DNA of 64,000 bases from Hormiphora californensis (Eukaryota; Ctenophora; Tentaculata; Cydippida; Pleurobrachiidae), in NCBI GenBank assembly GCA_020137815.1, contig CM035355.1, positions 4,760,520 to 4,824,519 of the forward strand, written 5' to 3'. Under the pieces are notes generated by a model, which had not been told where the DNA came from, did not search any database, and worked only from the letters and a program-made list of their open reading frames with translations. The first letter of the stretch is position 1. Every line of letters begins with the position of its first letter. This document shows positions 1-12,651 of this stretch, piece by piece. The position numbers were made by a program, and so were the translations under genes.

Positions 1-265
1 TTACTACCACGAGTAGAATTCCACTTGTAATGATACTGTGGACCTCTACAAGTTTTAAATTAAGCGCCTTCCGGGCCCTAATGAACCATTCAAGTTCCAC
101 TTGACGTGATGATGTCGATGATATCCTTGTTTGTTCATACTACTACAGTTCCACAACTCTTTCTGCAGTGGTGCACGCTCGGATCTTGGAGCATGTTTTT
201 TTTTCTCACACAGTACATGCATGCGAGTAAGCTTGCTGCAAGTCGTCTCGTTTTAAATGTTTCCA

Positions 266-359
<94 letters not shown>

Positions 360-579
360 ACTCTCCTATTTTCGTGGCCGTATCTCCCACAACTAAATAT
401 CCTCCCTCACCAACATCTTGGTTACGAAGTTACCCTTCCCTTGCCAGCGCGCGAAGGTCGCGACCCTTAGAGGGGTTATTTCGTAATCAACATCTAGATT
501 CTAGATGACCCACCATTTCTCCCCTACCCCCTGAACCCTAAATCTCAAATCTTCCAAATCTCAAATATTTAAATTTCAG
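1..579. other. Left-edge non-coding stretch (probable NCAPG intron)
   Basis: I see no exon here that continues the NCAPG frame. The stretch ends in a splice acceptor (TTTCAG) just before 580, so it is best read as the 3' part of an NCAPG intron whose upstream exons lie outside the window. A (CT)n array occupies 269-366; short open frames across it are Ser/Leu repeats and not genes. Confidence 0.6.
269..366. repeat. (CT)n microsatellite
   Basis: About 90 bp of nearly pure CT dinucleotides. This is the first of many CT/GA arrays in the window, mostly in introns. Confidence 0.97.
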
Positions 580-2540
580 GTTGTCATGGTGGACAATTTC
601 GCTGAAATCTTGGAAACCTCCCTCAAAGTTATTTTCGACCTGTTCCTCGTGTTTGGCATTGATACTTTCGCTGAAGATGAACAAAATAAAAAGAAGGTAC
701 CCATCCGAAATTAAGCTGTCTGGCGGCGCCAAACTTCGGTTTGATTCATATCGGGTCGGCACCGATCAGATTTATCAGGAGTGGGTCAGACTTTGTGAAC
801 AGTGAACACACAGTGGGTTGGTCACTTATTAATTCAGTAAACAGTAACAAGCAGTGTGTTTACTAAACTGCTCGTTTTTGGTCTGTGCGTGAGCGAAAGT
901 TCACAAACACCAAACATATCTCCTCAGGAGGCAGAAGCAAGCAAGGACTCGACAGCTCTAGATGATGAAAGTGCACTTTCTTCAAAACTAGAAGCCACTA
1001 GACTAAAGGGGGATGCTGATATTGAAAACCCTATTGGGGGACTATCAAGCGATGAGGTATAGTAGTTATCACTTATCAAATTACTATCTGTTTGCGGTAT
1101 TTCAATTGAGGAAGGCTATGCCATGGCAGTAGACACCAAACTTCCTCCCAAATTAAACCCTCCTTTCCCCAGGAAGAGACATTTTCCGACCGGATTATTG
1201 CTAAATTCAAGGAGTTCTTGGACGACGAGGTTCTCCGAAGTGTGGCAGCTGAGGGTGTAGCTAAACTGATCTACAATGGCAGACTACTAGATCCTCAGCT
1301 CTTCTCCCGACTGATGCTTCTCTGGTGGAGTCCCGCTACTGAGGGGGATGTCTTGAGACACTCAGTGGGCATGTTCTTCAGCCGCCTTGGACCCAAGAAT
1401 GTGTAGGTGACAACTAATAATTCAAGTTCATAACCAATGGGCCGGGAAGATTTAAGTCAGTAAATCAATCAGTGATTGAATCACGGTTAAAATCCAATAT
1501 TTCCCAGTGAGATGCTTGAAATGGTGGAACAAGCATTTTTCCCGACCCTTCAAACGGTGTGCGATGCCCCCTCTACCTCGCCTCTCCAGGAGATAAATCC
1601 AGTTAACCTTGCGGAGCTACTTCTTTCTCTACTTCCTGGTAAGGACTACTTTTTTACTGAAGGATACATTTGGAGATATAATACTGCAGACATAGTAGCA
1701 TTACCCACTTTCCCTCCACTTTTTGTTGACATTTAGACATGCAACCTACTGCTGCATTCTTTTTGATCAACCGCGCCCATGATATTTTCATTTTTTGTGC
1801 AACACCGCCCTCTCTCTCTCTGTTTTTAAATCGAGAGTACTAACACATCCTCCTCTACCACAGGTCGGCACCACGAGCAACTCTCCATCACGGCGTGCAA
1901 TGAACTTATCCTCCGGCCGAGTTCCAAGTATGGGAGAGCTCTGGTGAAGATTCTGCCCCTCTTTGATATTCTCCACGGTGACGCGGCCAATCTAAAACTA
2001 GTCCGATCTCTCGTTCAACAGGCTATAGACGAGGTAATGAGGGTGTTTGGGAGGTAATGGGAGGATGATTATCTTTTGTTGGTATTAATGATCCGGCTGT
2101 CATGGCAACGCTACTAGATCATTATCTCTTTTTCTCTCTCTCTCTCTCTTACTTTCTCTCTCTTTCTCTCAGGTTGATACTGTGAGTACAAAGAAGAGCC
2201 TGACGTCATATCTCTCCAAAATGGCCCTCTTCCTACCCCCTGAAGACCAGAGTAGTCAGCACTCACAGGGAGAAGAAGAGGACAAAGAGAACCAGGGAAC
2301 AGAGAACAAGACGATAACGAGCCCTTCTATCAAGTCTTTACCACCGGTGAGTTTGGAAGGGAGAAAGTGCTATTTAGAGAAACTTTACTGTGACCTTATT
2401 GGTTGTCCGGAGGAGATATTTTCAAACTTTGTTTCTGGCAACTCACTTCACTGCTATTTCAGGGCTCGACGGAAAAACGACGGAAAGCTCTCTTCGCTAA
2501 CCCAAATCAACCGGTGGACCTATTGGACACTATAACATAA
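580..2540 (+). CDS. NCAPG: Condensin complex subunit 3 (CAP-G), C-terminal part, gene cut by window edge
   Basis: Seven exons keep one open frame: 580-696, 928-1056, 1173-1402, 1508-1638, 1864-2033, 2173-2346 and 2463-2540 (1029 nt, 342 residues plus stop). CAP-G is the HEAT-repeat subunit of condensin I, which binds DNA with CAP-H and compacts mitotic chromosomes. The best evidence is the block beginning LRSVAAEGVAKLIYNGR and, in the next exon, PTLQTVCDAPSTSPL followed by INPVNLAELL, which I recognise from animal CAP-G. The C-terminal exons are acidic and polar, as in the family's disordered tail. Upstream exons are missing, so the start is unknown. NCAPG converges on CFAP57, with about 720 bp between the two stop codons. 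Confidence 0.88.
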
Positions 2541-3257
2541 CCTATAGAAACTGTCGACGTTGAGCTAATCTGATCAATACAATAATACATATTTATGAAA
2601 TTTAGAGAGAAAGAGAGAGTGCGAGAGAGAGAGAGATAGAGAGAGAGAGAGAAAGATAGAGAGATAGAAAGAGAAACTATGTACCGGTATATTACGTGAG
2701 AGCACTATTGTTAGTGCATCGTTTGCCAGTAAACAAGATAATAAACAAGCTTTGACCGTGGCAACGAAAAGCGACGAGATATGACACAATTAGAAAGAGA
2801 ACGTGATAGGAAAAGAAAAGGTGATTGATATTTCGTGCTGTAAATTTTGTTGTCAACAGTTTTATTAATCTGGTTTACCATGCTCTGCAAAATGGTGATA
2901 TCATTTTGTTTTCCGGAATGGGGTGTCGGGACGTGGTAACGGAGACTGATAATTGTTTCGGCAGACAAAAACATTTTCCTGTCGTTCTGCTTTTGACCGG
3001 TAACCCGCCGGGACCTTGTTAACAACCGGGACCCATAATTATTTTTTTAGCTCTTTGACAAGCAATTCTCACACAGTTTACAATCGCTTTGAGTTAGCTA
3101 AAGGAACTCTGTCTTCGCTCCAATGCGTGGTTTAGTACATCAACAATCATCCACTGCAAAAACGGCGCAATAAAACATATATAAAACCTCTCTGACCCGA
3201 TGACTCTCTTATTTACATTGATTTTCAGTTAGCTCAATTATATATAAGTACAAGTGT
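2541..3257. other. Convergent intergenic spacer NCAPG/CFAP57
   Basis: No gene is supported. The spacer holds a degenerate GA-rich array at about 2605-2675 and AT-rich sequence that must contain both 3' UTRs and polyadenylation sites. Short frames here do not match neighbouring exons. Confidence 0.6.
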
Positions 3258-6200
3258 TTATTGGGCTTCTATGCTTTCCATCGGTGGTAGCCGTTGTCCA
3301 TTCGAAAGTGGCCTATTAAGAGTCTGTCTGAGCTCGTCTCGGAGCTTTTTGATTTCAATTTTCTGGATCTCTACAATCTTCTTTGTCGTGTCCACTTCCT
3401 CTGTCGATAATAAGGGTCCTGGGAGCGGGGCACCCTTCTTTAGAACGTTGCTATTGGCCTCTAGATCGTGCACCTGAAATGGGGGCTGTCAGAAAGGTGC
3501 GGGCGAGGTTTGGTTCTCAAGTGACGTCACTTCATGCGACAAAAAGGGGCGTTAAAAGTGATACACAATACAGATCACAGGCACTTGTTGAACAACTTGT
3601 TACATGTTGTCACTTTGTCATGTTACACATTCAAACCTTCTTGTTTTGATCCAAATTAAGGGCGTATTTGAGGGAAGATATCTGTACGATGTGTGTCAGT
3701 TTTAGCTCGATAAAATCAGCGAGTGTGTTTGCTTCATTTACGTCTCCATAGAGACGCGCGAAACTAACGTACTTTCTACTCTCACAAGTCGCATGTCTGC
3801 TAGTTGTTTAAGAGTGCGCGTGGCACGCAACACAACTCAGCAGCAGCTCAAGACCACACAACAGCTCTCGCTCACACAGACAATACACGCACCTGCGTCC
3901 TGGCGATCTTGAGCTCTCTTCGAAGGTCATTAATCTCCTTGATCAGCGACACGTTCTCCTAAAAAACAAGCCAGGGGTCGGTGACGACGAAGCATTAAAA
4001 GCAAAAACAGATTTGAGAGAGAGAGAGAGGAAGGTATAAATTGAAGACAAATTGAAGGATTGAGACAAACCTGCATAATTCGGACGTTGTCAGCTCGGTG
4101 AATTGTAGCATCTTTAGTAAGTTTCTTACGGAAGGATGCGACACTTCGCTCCAAGTGATCCCTCTGCCGAGCATACTCCTTCTGGATGTCAACGTCCATA
4201 CCAGCTGACTCGACACTCTGTGAGAGAAACAGAAATTTGAGAACCTATTCAAGCACACAAATACACACAAGCAGTGGGAAATATATGAAAACATAGGTAT
4301 ATTTTACCTGTTCATTTTGGACGTATTTGGTATTCAGTGCGACGATTGATTTCTTCAACTGTGCCGGATCCTGAATGTACTGAACACAGTTGCTCAGATC
4401 CGTCCTGAATCGTTTCAACTCCGCCTCCATATCTTGAACATTCTGTCGTTGAAGGGCCATTTCGTCCTTATTTGCCTTCAACTTCTGCTTGGATTCCTCA
4501 ATCTTGAGATCCAGGGCAGTATTGTTCTTGTTGTACCGCTCCAGTTCGGTATCCATCTCCTGGATCTGGTCCTTCATTGCCTTGATATCGTTCTCTCTCG
4601 GCTCGATCTGTTTCTTCAGCTCGCGGATCTTGTAGTCAAGGACAAACTTGAATTTCTCCAGTTCCTGGTTCTTCTTCTTCAGATCATAAATTCGTTTCTC
4701 CTTGTCTTGGATGGTTTCATCTCGCTCCTGGATTTCCTTCTTTAGCCCCATAATGTCCTTCTCTAGAGACTTGATCACACTGTTCAGTTTGTTCTTCTCG
4801 GTATTCAAGTTGTTAATATCCGATTTCAGGGCCTCAATTTCTTGTTCCTGAGACTTGAACTTCTTTTTCATGATGCCCGTTTCACCTGTCAACCTCATAT
4901 TGCCCTCCTTCTCCTCCCGTAACCTCCTCTCGTACATGTTCTTGATGTCCAAAATCTCCCTGTCTCCATCCTCCTCAATCTGTTTCTTTGTCTCCTCGTG
5001 GATTCGCATCATTTGCCTCATCTCGTCATGTGACGCCTCCAACTGTCCGATCTTCTCGTGGAGTTTCGACTCGTACTGCTCCGTTTGCTCTCTCAAGGCC
5101 TGCTTGTGGGACTCGGACTTGGCAACCAGTTGCCGCTCGTATTCTTCCTGCATGCGCTGACTCTTTGCCTGAAGTTCCTGGTATTTCTCGTATTCAGCCA
5201 TTAGTTTCTGATTGTTAGCGGACTCTAAATCTTGTAACTCCTGATGGTGTTTCTCGAACAGTTCCTGGCGTTCTTCTTCATGTTTCGCTTCCTCCTTGTC
5301 CTTGTCTGTTTTCAGCACCTGATCAGATATAAATTGGCGTTAATTGCGTTTACCTCCCTCGGCCCTTCCCCTCTGAACATCTCCATCTGTCTAACTCATT
5401 ATACGTAAAACGCGTTTGATAATTGGCAACTGTCCATTTTCACGGTATTTTTCACGGTATTTTCCCCGTAGAAAAACGTTTCCACTTTCCGAGAAAACAA
5501 TAGCTTTCGAATATTCTAACATGTCCTTAATTGGTTGCCAATTGTGATTTGTGAACGTACCTGGTTTTTAGTTTTCAGCGACTCCATTTCTTGGATGAAT
5601 TTCTCTGTCAACTCCTTCGTCTTCTCATGGTGGTTCATGTCCTTGAGCCTCAGTTGATACTCATTCTCCATATTCAACTCGCTCACCCTCGCCTTCAGCT
5701 CCTTCATCGCAGTATCCTTCTCCTGGAGATCTGATTTAGAAATCAGGATCTCCTCGGCATAGGTTATGTCCTTAGCCTTCAGCCCTCGACCCTCCTTGTC
5801 CATAATCTTGAAGGTGTACAGACAAGCATCCTCTCCGACCGAAAAGAGATAACTGTCATCATACGAGATCCTCATTTTGGTGATCGAAGAAGCGTGGCAA
5901 TGGTGTTCCACCCAATCGCCAGGAACAGTCAAAGGGAACTTCATGGCCCGTATGGAACCCTGAGCCGTACCCACAAACAACATCCTGCCTGACCGGGAAA
6001 TGGCAACTTGGGTGAGCACAGAATCCGCTGCAGGGACCTCCTTCTGGATCTGGGAATCAGATATCTCCTTCAGGGTCTTATCAGAGCCAACGGCAAAGGT
6101 GGTGGACCCGTCGGGTGAGACAGCGGCACAGGTGTAGGAGCACGTTTTCAGAACGCTCTCTCCCTCCCTCTTGCTGGTATACACACTCCACTCGTAGACG

Positions 6201-9200
6201 GCACCGTCCACACCACAGGATATGATTTTACTATCATCCTGAGACCAAATGATGCTCCGGACTTTGCCGTTGTGGCCCTTGAGGTTGCCAACATTCTCAA
6301 AAGTATACGTAGCATAGAGTTGAATAACGTTTCCGTGTACCGCCGCGAATAAGTGTCCTCCGTTGCTGAATTGACACTGAAAGGATGAAAATTGGTTAAT
6401 TGAATATCAGGGAATATTCTAAGGAATTAAGTCCAATATGCATATGTTCTTAGGCTCACGTGCGGTTATTGTTAGGTGCAAGTGCAGACTGCAGGCAGCG
6501 ATGCCCTCACGCAAAGCTGCAAAACGTGCACCGTACAGTAATTGCTGTATTTCTAGCAGTCAATTAAGTGGAAACTGGAAATCTAATTAGCTGGAGCACT
6601 TTGGTGCAAGTTCTAGGGTTATTTCGCCTGTTTTGCTTTCTATGGGAAACATTCGTTCGCTATTATATTGAGGCTACCTTTCTCTCTCTGTCCCTCATTT
6701 TCAATGGCTGTCTCTCTCACGCCGGTAGCACCCAGTAACGTGTAGTTCCGTCAATTATAAAAACTTTTCTACTGCCTTTTTTCCTTTTTTACGTCTGACG
6801 ACTTATTATTTGTGTGTGGAAACTTGCCTGTAAATGTCACTACATTTTCCTACGTCTCTCCCTCTTCCTACATTTTTGAGGTTTCCTTCCGTTTATAGGA
6901 CGATTCTTATTTCACACACAAGCCTGATTCATTCCATTGTTTACCTATTTAGGAATGACGTTGTATGAAATTTCCGCCTTACCAGTAATCTGCAAACCTA
7001 GATATTAGAGCCATTTCATTTGACAGAGTGAACTTACATTTGACACCTATGTTTCAATTCCTATATTCACAGTTATTAGCTTAACCATGCATATACCGTA
7101 CTTTTAGGTCTTCGGTACAGCGTTACTACACGCTGCACTGCTTCAGCCATGAACGGTGGAGACGAGGAACCGCCGCCACTTCCGCCTTTGCAGCTACCCA
7201 GGAGACGCGGTTCTCGCAAGCCAAGTGACCCGAAGAAAAAACCAAAACCACAGTCTGCTGCTTCCACTGCTAGTTCGTCGTCTTCTGGTGTATTTCCTCC
7301 GTTGAAGCCCACAGATATGGAGAAGCCGCCTGCTGAAGAGGAGAAGAAGGAGGAGAAGAAACCGACACCTGAACCTCCCGGACCTACTCTGATGAAGCGG
7401 CAGAAGGACCGAGTGGATAGGATGATTAATAACTTCTTGGATGAGGCGGTTGATGTGATTAAAAAACGGGATCGCTTTAACCAGCTCAACCCGGATCTGG
7501 ACATAGAGACTGCCAGTCTTAGCAGTTCATCCAGTTCGGATCATTCGTATAAAGTTCCAAATGACACAGAGAACTCCATCTATAGATATAGTCCGGCTGA
7601 TCGACTGAGGATTATCATTGAACAAAATGAGGAGTTCATCTTGAAAAGAGGAAAGAAGGAGCGGTTCAAGGCACGTCTCCCGGTGCGAGATACCAGTACT
7701 CTCGAGGGAATTATTCGGAACAAGTTTGATTTCCTTTGTCTGAAAGTCCAGGATCAGATAGAGGAAAGTGTCGATACTATGGATGACGTCAGACTGATCG
7801 TGTGGCGGAGAATGCGGAATGCCCTGACCGGGATGAAGGAAAAGGCAGGTAAGACAGCCCTCGGGAATGCATTCCAGATCTTCGGGGACATTTTCACTGA
7901 AATGGACACCCAGCGACAACCCATAACTGAAATTCCGTGGCACGTATCGGAAGATGAAGAGGATCCTCACGCGGCGTTCCGGTATTTGGATGCGTGTGCT
8001 GCGGACCAGAATATTGGGATGTGCATGGCCCAGTACCAGATCATCCGGTATGACGAGAGCAGACTGCAGAACATTCTTGATATTGTAGATCCGACGGAGC
8101 GGGATGATCTCGGACAAACAATTGTCCACCTGGCGGTTCAGTATTGCAACCCTAACACACTGGAAAACATGATTGATCAGGGGTACGAAATTGCCGATGA
8201 GGACACTTTTGGGTACACGCCTCTATTCTATGCAGTGATAGCCAACAATGTTAGTGGTCTCGAGGTTCTAATCAAGAACAAGGCAAACTTGTCTCATAGA
8301 TCCAGATATCTGGGCAGACAGGCAGTTCATCTCGCAGCCCAGTATGGATCATTCGACTGCCTCAAGAAGATCTTGGAGTACTCCCCAGGCGACATTGACG
8401 TTCCTGATGATCAGGGGTTCACACCGATTGTCATTGCGTCCTACTACTCCCACTCTGAGATCTCAGCTCTTCTGTTGGAAGAGGGAGCTAACCCGTGTAT
8501 CGAGGACAATTTGGGGGTAATGGGGGCCATGAGAATCGCTTATACCATGCCAACCATTACTCGAGAGGTCTTCAACCAGATGGTTAGCGAGGATATTTAT
8601 CAGGGAGAGCGATACTACAAACTGGAATCCATGCTGGGGAATTCTAATGACACTAACACTTCCTTCTACCATTACATGATTTGGTTGGCTAACATGGGTC
8701 TCATCGAGCATCCTATGTTTGAACGGCTAACCGCCGCTAAGTGGGAGCTGTACGCCAGAAAGGTAGCAAACATGAAATTGTGCGCTGTTGGTGTTTACAT
8801 GAGCATTTGGAGTATCCTCTATGTTATGCCTCATAGCGATTTTCTCCGCGATGATTTTCATTTCGGACTATACGATGGTTTCTATATAATCATGCTCATT
8901 CTCTCAATCCTTGCCTACGCGTGGAGGTCTCGACAAAACTTCAGTCTCCTAAAACAACGGTACTCCTACACGACATACCTCAATGAATTGTTCGATACGA
9001 CCTACCAAAAGGAGTTGGAGCACCTTCACTTCAAAGGAAAACCGTTGGAGATATTCCTGAGACGAAAGTACGGTGCCACACCCATAACAATGTGGGATGA
9101 TGTCAAATCTTCACCGGCTGTACTTCTAGATTTTATGGTTGATAACATGCTCCTTGTCTATCTGATCCTAAACTTCATCTGCTCGCTGGTTGGAAACATG

Positions 9201-10718
9201 AAATCTGATCCAAATAACTTCGTCTCAATCGATGAGGAACAGAGACCGAGGATTGGGGAACACGGTTTCGTGACATGGGTCGATATTTATGGTGCGATCT
9301 CGATTATGTTAGTGTGGGTGTCGGGCTTCTTCAAACTTCAAATCACCAAAAACGTCGGACCTTTTGTCGTGTACATGCGATACTGCGGAAAAGATCTGAG
9401 CACGATTTTTACCATGTTTGTGGCACTGTATATTCCTGCGTTTTGTGTCTTCCTGAAGACATCCTACCGGCAGGACGGTTGGCTGAATGCCATGTTCATG
9501 GTTCTCCGAATGGTCCTGATCGACTATGACTTTGACCATGGCAAGAATAGCACCCCTGTAGACCTTTGGTGGATGCTACTGTCTATGGGATGGATCATTG
9601 TATCCTCTGTTATTGTTCTCAACCTGCTGATTGCACTGATGGCGGACAGCTACACCAGGATATTCGAAACTGCAGAGTTGTATGCCAGGATCGAACGGGC
9701 ACGGTTCATTATGGAGTTTGAAAGGACTCTGCCGCTGAAGAAACTTGCGGACTATAACGACACGATCAAAGCTAAATATTCCCCTCAAATTGTGACCTTC
9801 GATCCTGTTTGTGATAGGGACAAGGTAACAGTGATCGAGGAGACGGTCGAGGCGTTGAGCAAAAAGTTTGATAAACTCGAGAAATACATTGACCGGAAAC
9901 TGCTCAAGGAGCTTACCACACGGCTAGACAATTTAGACCAGTCTCTGACTCTTTACTCAATCAAATAAATGTGTGTATTTTTTTCATATTTGATAGCCTT
10001 TCTGCGAGAGATGCGAGAGATAGACAGAAGCGGAAAGACAATTCCGGGGTTTGCGAAGTGTGTGAAATATGCTTGTTTGTATATTTTGTTCCTTTTTAGT
10101 CTTTTCAGTTAACCTAAAAATAATGCGTATCTTTAATCTGAGTCTCTACACCTTGCATCGATGTCTATGATATCAGCTGGATGATACATGATCATGTCTA
10201 CTATGTTCTACTATGTATGTCTCTCGGTGACTCACCTCTCTGCACCCTCGGATTGTGAACTCCTTGAAGGGTTGGATATCATCAATCAGAATGTTCATCA
10301 ACCGGAGCTTGTCACTGAACCCAACCAGCACGTACAGGCCAGACGGATGTAGGGCGACACTGAATGCTTCCTCTTGGAATTCTTTGGTCAGGTCCAACGA
10401 ACTGAAAATAGGATGGTATATGTCGGGGAGGTTATTATATTATCAGGGATATTTGGAGAGGTGAAGTTCGAAACATTACGTTCAGCCTGTGTTTCAAACA
10501 TGTTGTATTATTAGGCCACCTCACACACAATGCATTTGTTGCCGGTAGAGCGTTGCAAGGCAATTAGGAAGTGGTTGGAAAGTTGGCGACCGGTGGCCGG
10601 GGTAATTATGCGCCAGGGAAAGTGAGGGTTTCGGGAGGCCAGATAAATACAGCGTGTGGTAACAAAGTGGCAGGTAGAAACTTGGAGAAAAGTGGGCACG
10701 CATAAAGTTGTATTCTTA

Positions 10719-10791
<73 letters not shown>

Positions 10792-10804
10792 AAGACAGAC
10801 AGAA

Positions 10805-10899
<95 letters not shown>

Positions 10900-12651
10900 A
10901 AACCTACTTGTTATCATAATTCCAGATCCGGACAGTTCGGTCAAGCGAGCATGTGGCCACGAGGGGTTTCCTGGTACACACGTCCAGTCCAGTAATTTGG
11001 TCATAATGGAAGGGCTGAGAGAGGGCCTCGAACAGAGAGTGCTCTCCCTTGGAAATCTCAGCCCCGGTTAGGCCAATCGTATAGAGCTGGTTGTTCCGGG
11101 TGCTAGGCAATGATCGTCTCCTCCGAGGGACTGATCGTCATGTGCATTATCTCATGGAGACCGCCCTGGATGGAAAATATGTTAACTAGTAACCAAGTAG
11201 GGAACCAAACCATCTTACAGAATTCCCTTTTTTATCATGATCGGAGGATCAGGTTGTAATAAATCGCCCTTCTCAGATTTTGACATACCTACTGAGTTTT
11301 CGCTTCTTCTTACACGCACCCTCCCCCTACCAAATTCATTACAGAGCTAATTTTACTAAACCTGTCAACGTGACACACGTACAATCCAACTCCCTCGCTA
11401 CCTACCTTCATGTTTGCGGTGCTCTGAGCGGAATCGGTGGAGAATGGGACACGGATTTCACGGGCCTTCTTGTACAACTCCCGCTCATCTGTTCTCTCGT
11501 ACATGTAGACCACGCCATTTCCCTGCACTACACAGGAAGCCCTTGGAGTATTTTGTCAGGGCTAGAACTGGGAGCTGAATCTTGTTCTCGCTGGAATCAC
11601 TCTGTCCCGCTGCTGTGTTCACCCTAAAAAAGGGATGATGATATAAGTGAATATAGTCCATTGTCTACCTACAGTTTCGCAATAAAAGTAAAACAGATGT
11701 GAAGGAAAATAGGGAAAAAATATAAGAGCCGATTATATTATTGTTATTGCCCAAAAATTACACCAACCTCTCACGAGTGGTACTGTCAGCGGTTGTGGGT
11801 CCTGCAACATTGAAGTCCCTCTTGTACTCCTGACCCTCAAAGAGGAGCATCCTCCCGGTATCGGTACCAACCACAATCCGATCCTCGGAGAGCCACGTGT
11901 GGCATAGGAAGTTCTGGGGCTCAATCTTTTGGATGGGATTGGCTTTGAGTGTTCCCTCGTGGTACTTGTAGGTCTTGAAAACGCCATTTCCCACAACACA
12001 AAACTGGGCATTGTCGTTGGGGTTGAATGACACCTGGTAATGGGGGATTGGGGTTAGATGGATGAGTTTTAGAAAATTATCGCAGAGTAAAAAAGCAGTT
12101 ACTTAGTCAAAAGTCAGCAGTTAGTCAAAAGTCAGAAAAAGCAGTTAGTCAGAAGTGGGTGGGCGTATTTGACGGTTATTCACCTGGTAGACTTCATTGC
12201 TGACATTGGTTGATGTTCTGATGGATGCCATGGCCTTTGATTTCTCCCAGGCCCAGTACAGAAGGGTCCAGTCAGGCCGGGCTCCTTGAGACACTAGATA
12301 CTTGGAGTCCGGGGAAAATGCCAAACTCACATACTGCTGCGACTGGACATCTGTGGTCGTTAAAACTTTCTTCTTCCTCAACGTTTGTAAATCGTAAATG
12401 GTAATGGTCGCCTTTTCGCCCTTCTCGGCAACCGCAATATATCGTTTGTTGGGCGTCAACGCCATGGCGGTCATACCACCGCTCTTATCATTGTTCGAGA
12501 TGAACTTCTGTATCTTTGTCTCGATGTTGTACAGGACACAGTTAGATCCCGAAGGGTAGATGATACTCTGCTCATCCTGGAAGGCGACGTTGTTGGCGAC
12601 GTCGCCCTTGAGGCCGAACACATGACGAAGGTTTGCTATCGCTATCGCCAT
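3258..12651 (-). CDS. CFAP57: Cilia- and flagella-associated protein 57 (WDR65)
   Basis: Ten exons in transcript order: 12651-12184, 12033-11768, 11623-11406, 11165-10908, 10401-10236, 6376-5561, 5318-4308, 4217-4071, 3958-3893 and 3473-3258; about 1209 residues, close to the ~1250 of vertebrate CFAP57. The N-terminal two thirds are WD40 repeats (for example [13 protein letters not shown] and [10 protein letters not shown]). The C-terminal third is a long coiled coil encoded mainly by one 1011-nt exon, including [20 protein letters not shown]. The protein is an axonemal component associated with inner dynein arms and motility. The ATG at 12649-12651 opens [16 protein letters not shown], matching the family start. 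Two exons need one base removed to stay in frame, near 11104 and 11519. Intron 5 (6377-10235) contains an antisense TRP channel. Confidence 0.93.
7149..9968 (+). CDS. TRP-family cation channel with ankyrin repeats, intronless
   Basis: A single uninterrupted 939-residue frame begins at an ATG in AGCCATGAAC. Residues 1-100 are low-complexity Pro/Ser/Lys-rich. Ankyrin repeats cover about 317-460 ([46 protein letters not shown]). Six hydrophobic segments follow at about 538-560, 570-592, 656-684, 705-730, 750-773 and 803-835, with a re-entrant pore-like stretch ([16 protein letters not shown], about 777-792) between the last two. The sixth helix ends [16 protein letters not shown], typical of TRPV/TRPA-type channels. 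A short amphipathic coiled coil lies at about 890-935. I cannot assign a subtype: no canonical GMG-type selectivity filter is visible. The gene is antisense within CFAP57 intron 5. Lack of introns could reflect retroposition. An AATAAA at 9964-9969 overlaps the stop codon. Confidence 0.9.
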   Translation: MNGGDEEPPPLPPLQLPRRRGSRKPSDPKKKPKPQSAASTASSSSSGVFPPLKPTDMEKPPAEEEKKEEKKPTPEPPGPTLMKRQKDRVDRMINNFLDEAVDVIKKRDRFNQLNPDLDIETASLSSSSSSDHSYKVPNDTENSIYRYSPADRLRIIIEQNEEFILKRGKKERFKARLPVRDTSTLEGIIRNKFDFLCLKVQDQIEESVDTMDDVRLIVWRRMRNALTGMKEKAGKTALGNAFQIFGDIFTEMDTQRQPITEIPWHVSEDEEDPHAAFRYLDACAADQNIGMCMAQYQIIRYDESRLQNILDIVDPTERDDLGQTIVHLAVQYCNPNTLENMIDQGYEIADEDTFGYTPLFYAVIANNVSGLEVLIKNKANLSHRSRYLGRQAVHLAAQYGSFDCLKKILEYSPGDIDVPDDQGFTPIVIASYYSHSEISALLLEEGANPCIEDNLGVMGAMRIAYTMPTITREVFNQMVSEDIYQGERYYKLESMLGNSNDTNTSFYHYMIWLANMGLIEHPMFERLTAAKWELYARKVANMKLCAVGVYMSIWSILYVMPHSDFLRDDFHFGLYDGFYIIMLILSILAYAWRSRQNFSLLKQRYSYTTYLNELFDTTYQKELEHLHFKGKPLEIFLRRKYGATPITMWDDVKSSPAVLLDFMVDNMLLVYLILNFICSLVGNMKSDPNNFVSIDEEQRPRIGEHGFVTWVDIYGAISIMLVWVSGFFKLQITKNVGPFVVYMRYCGKDLSTIFTMFVALYIPAFCVFLKTSYRQDGWLNAMFMVLRMVLIDYDFDHGKNSTPVDLWWMLLSMGWIIVSSVIVLNLLIALMADSYTRIFETAELYARIERARFIMEFERTLPLKKLADYNDTIKAKYSPQIVTFDPVCDRDKVTVIEETVEALSKKFDKLEKYIDRKLLKELTTRLDNLDQSLTLYSIK
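10719..10899. repeat. (CAGA)n tetranucleotide array
   Basis: About 45 CAGA units with two AAGA interruptions. On the CFAP57 strand the array starts within about ten bases of the donor after the exon ending at 10908, so the intron begins GTAGGTTTTCTG and then repeats. Confidence 0.97.

Noticed and set aside
106-508. Ser/Leu-rich open frames over the CT array
   Set aside because: Both frames are made by the dinucleotide repeat and match nothing. The same applies to the similar frames at 29.3-30.8, 34.9-35.5, 59.3-59.7 and 60.4-60.7 kb.
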